NCBI RefSeq assembly: GCF_013302895.1
Contig: NZ_VJOK01000001.1
Location: forward strand, 4,265,261-4,329,260
Source of the DNA: Streptomyces albus subsp. chlorinus
GTDB taxonomy: Bacteria; Actinomycetota; Actinomycetes; Streptomycetales; Streptomycetaceae
Direction: 5' to 3'
Length of the DNA: 64,000 nt
Shown here: positions 63,929 through 64,000 of the stretch, in pieces
Layout: every line of letters begins with the position of its first letter
Numbering within the stretch: the stretch's first letter is position 1
Notes under the pieces: model-generated
The model's database searches: none
What the model was told of the DNA's origin: nothing
Seen by the model: the letters and a program-made list of their open reading frames with translations, nothing else
Made by a program: the position numbers and the translations under genes

Positions 63929-64000
63929 ATGACGAGGCTCGGTGGTGTGGAGATGGTCGACTGGAATCTCGCGGTCTCGACCGCGACCCGGCTGGGGCGG
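63929..64000 (+). CDS. Putative zinc-dependent metalloprotease, 5' end only
   Basis: ATG 63929 with GAAGGA a few bases upstream starts a frame that runs off the window (24 codons seen: MTRLGGVEMVDWNLAVSTAT, then RLGR). In Streptomyces the gene after dacB encodes a DUF2342/zinc-dependent metalloprotease-type protein that begins MVDWxLAVxTAxRL, and this start fits. Only the first 24 residues are visible, so no catalytic motif (HEXXH) can be checked here. Confidence 0.6.
   Translation, partial: MTRLGGVEMVDWNLAVSTATRLGR

Noticed and set aside
1..64000. CRISPR array
   Set aside because: Repeats seen are contiguous or nearly so; none shows identical units separated by similar-sized unique spacers, and no cas gene is present.

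Overview
The window is chromosomal DNA of a Streptomyces or very close relative. The evidence is very high G+C with strong third-position G/C bias (so most antisense frames stay open), BldG with its neighbour, a TopA with a lysine-rich tail, DUF397/XRE gene families, a TipA-type regulator with its promoter, streptogrisin-type protease, SpoIIE/STAS/ANTAR regulators, and frequent GTG/TTG starts. From memory the gene order 464-23806 follows the S. coelicolor SCO355x-SCO3540 block, and 61571-64000 follows the ppa-dac block. This synteny is recalled, not computed.

Layout. 1-4282: 3' end of a Tad/Flp pilus cluster (tadB end, tadC-like, Flp-pilin-like DUF4244, two TadE-like genes). 3086-6046: MrfA-type helicase on the minus strand. 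6236-7276: bldG and an anti-sigma-type ATPase. 7673-12715: H+-pyrophosphatase, lipoprotein, methyltransferase. 12804-13685: two small membrane genes. 13907-23806: topA, a membrane-thymidylate kinase fusion, DNA polymerase III delta-prime and a secreted peptidase. 23886-23962: tRNA-Thr(CGT).

24227-45318 is more accessory: a STAND-like ATPase coupled to a QueD-like enzyme directly after the tRNA; a Gly-tailed membrane protein; a Gln/Pro-rich protein; a phosphoribosyltransferase and dienelactone hydrolase; a CitMHS transporter followed by a CitA/CitB-type two-component system; an SseB-like gene with a doubly frameshifted partner; a first XRE/DUF397 locus; a PAS-PP2C-ATPase-STAS protein facing a STAS-ANTAR-GAF protein; a LysR regulator; and a chitin-binding serine protease.

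45553-64000: AhpD-like and MarR genes, a DUF2277 gene, a cNMP-domain protein, a degenerate Mbl/MreB paralogue, an ABC exporter with a MerR-like promoter, a second XRE/DUF397/ATPase locus, aldehyde dehydrogenase, DinB, a PadR-DrrAB efflux operon bracketed by very long palindromes, tipA, a ThrE-type exporter, ppa, dacB and the start of a putative metalloprotease gene.

The main themes are regulation by partner switching (BldG and its ATPase, SpoIIE/STAS/ANTAR, DUF397/XRE/HATPase), pyrophosphate handling (hppA, ppa) and sensor-controlled export. The strongest candidates for undescribed biology are the ATPase-QueD pair beside the tRNA, the paired long palindromes around padR/drrAB, the three palindromic iterons before the AhpD gene, and the degenerate Mbl. 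Several apparent gene defects (78-bp duplication, lost stop, paired frameshifts) could be real or assembly errors.
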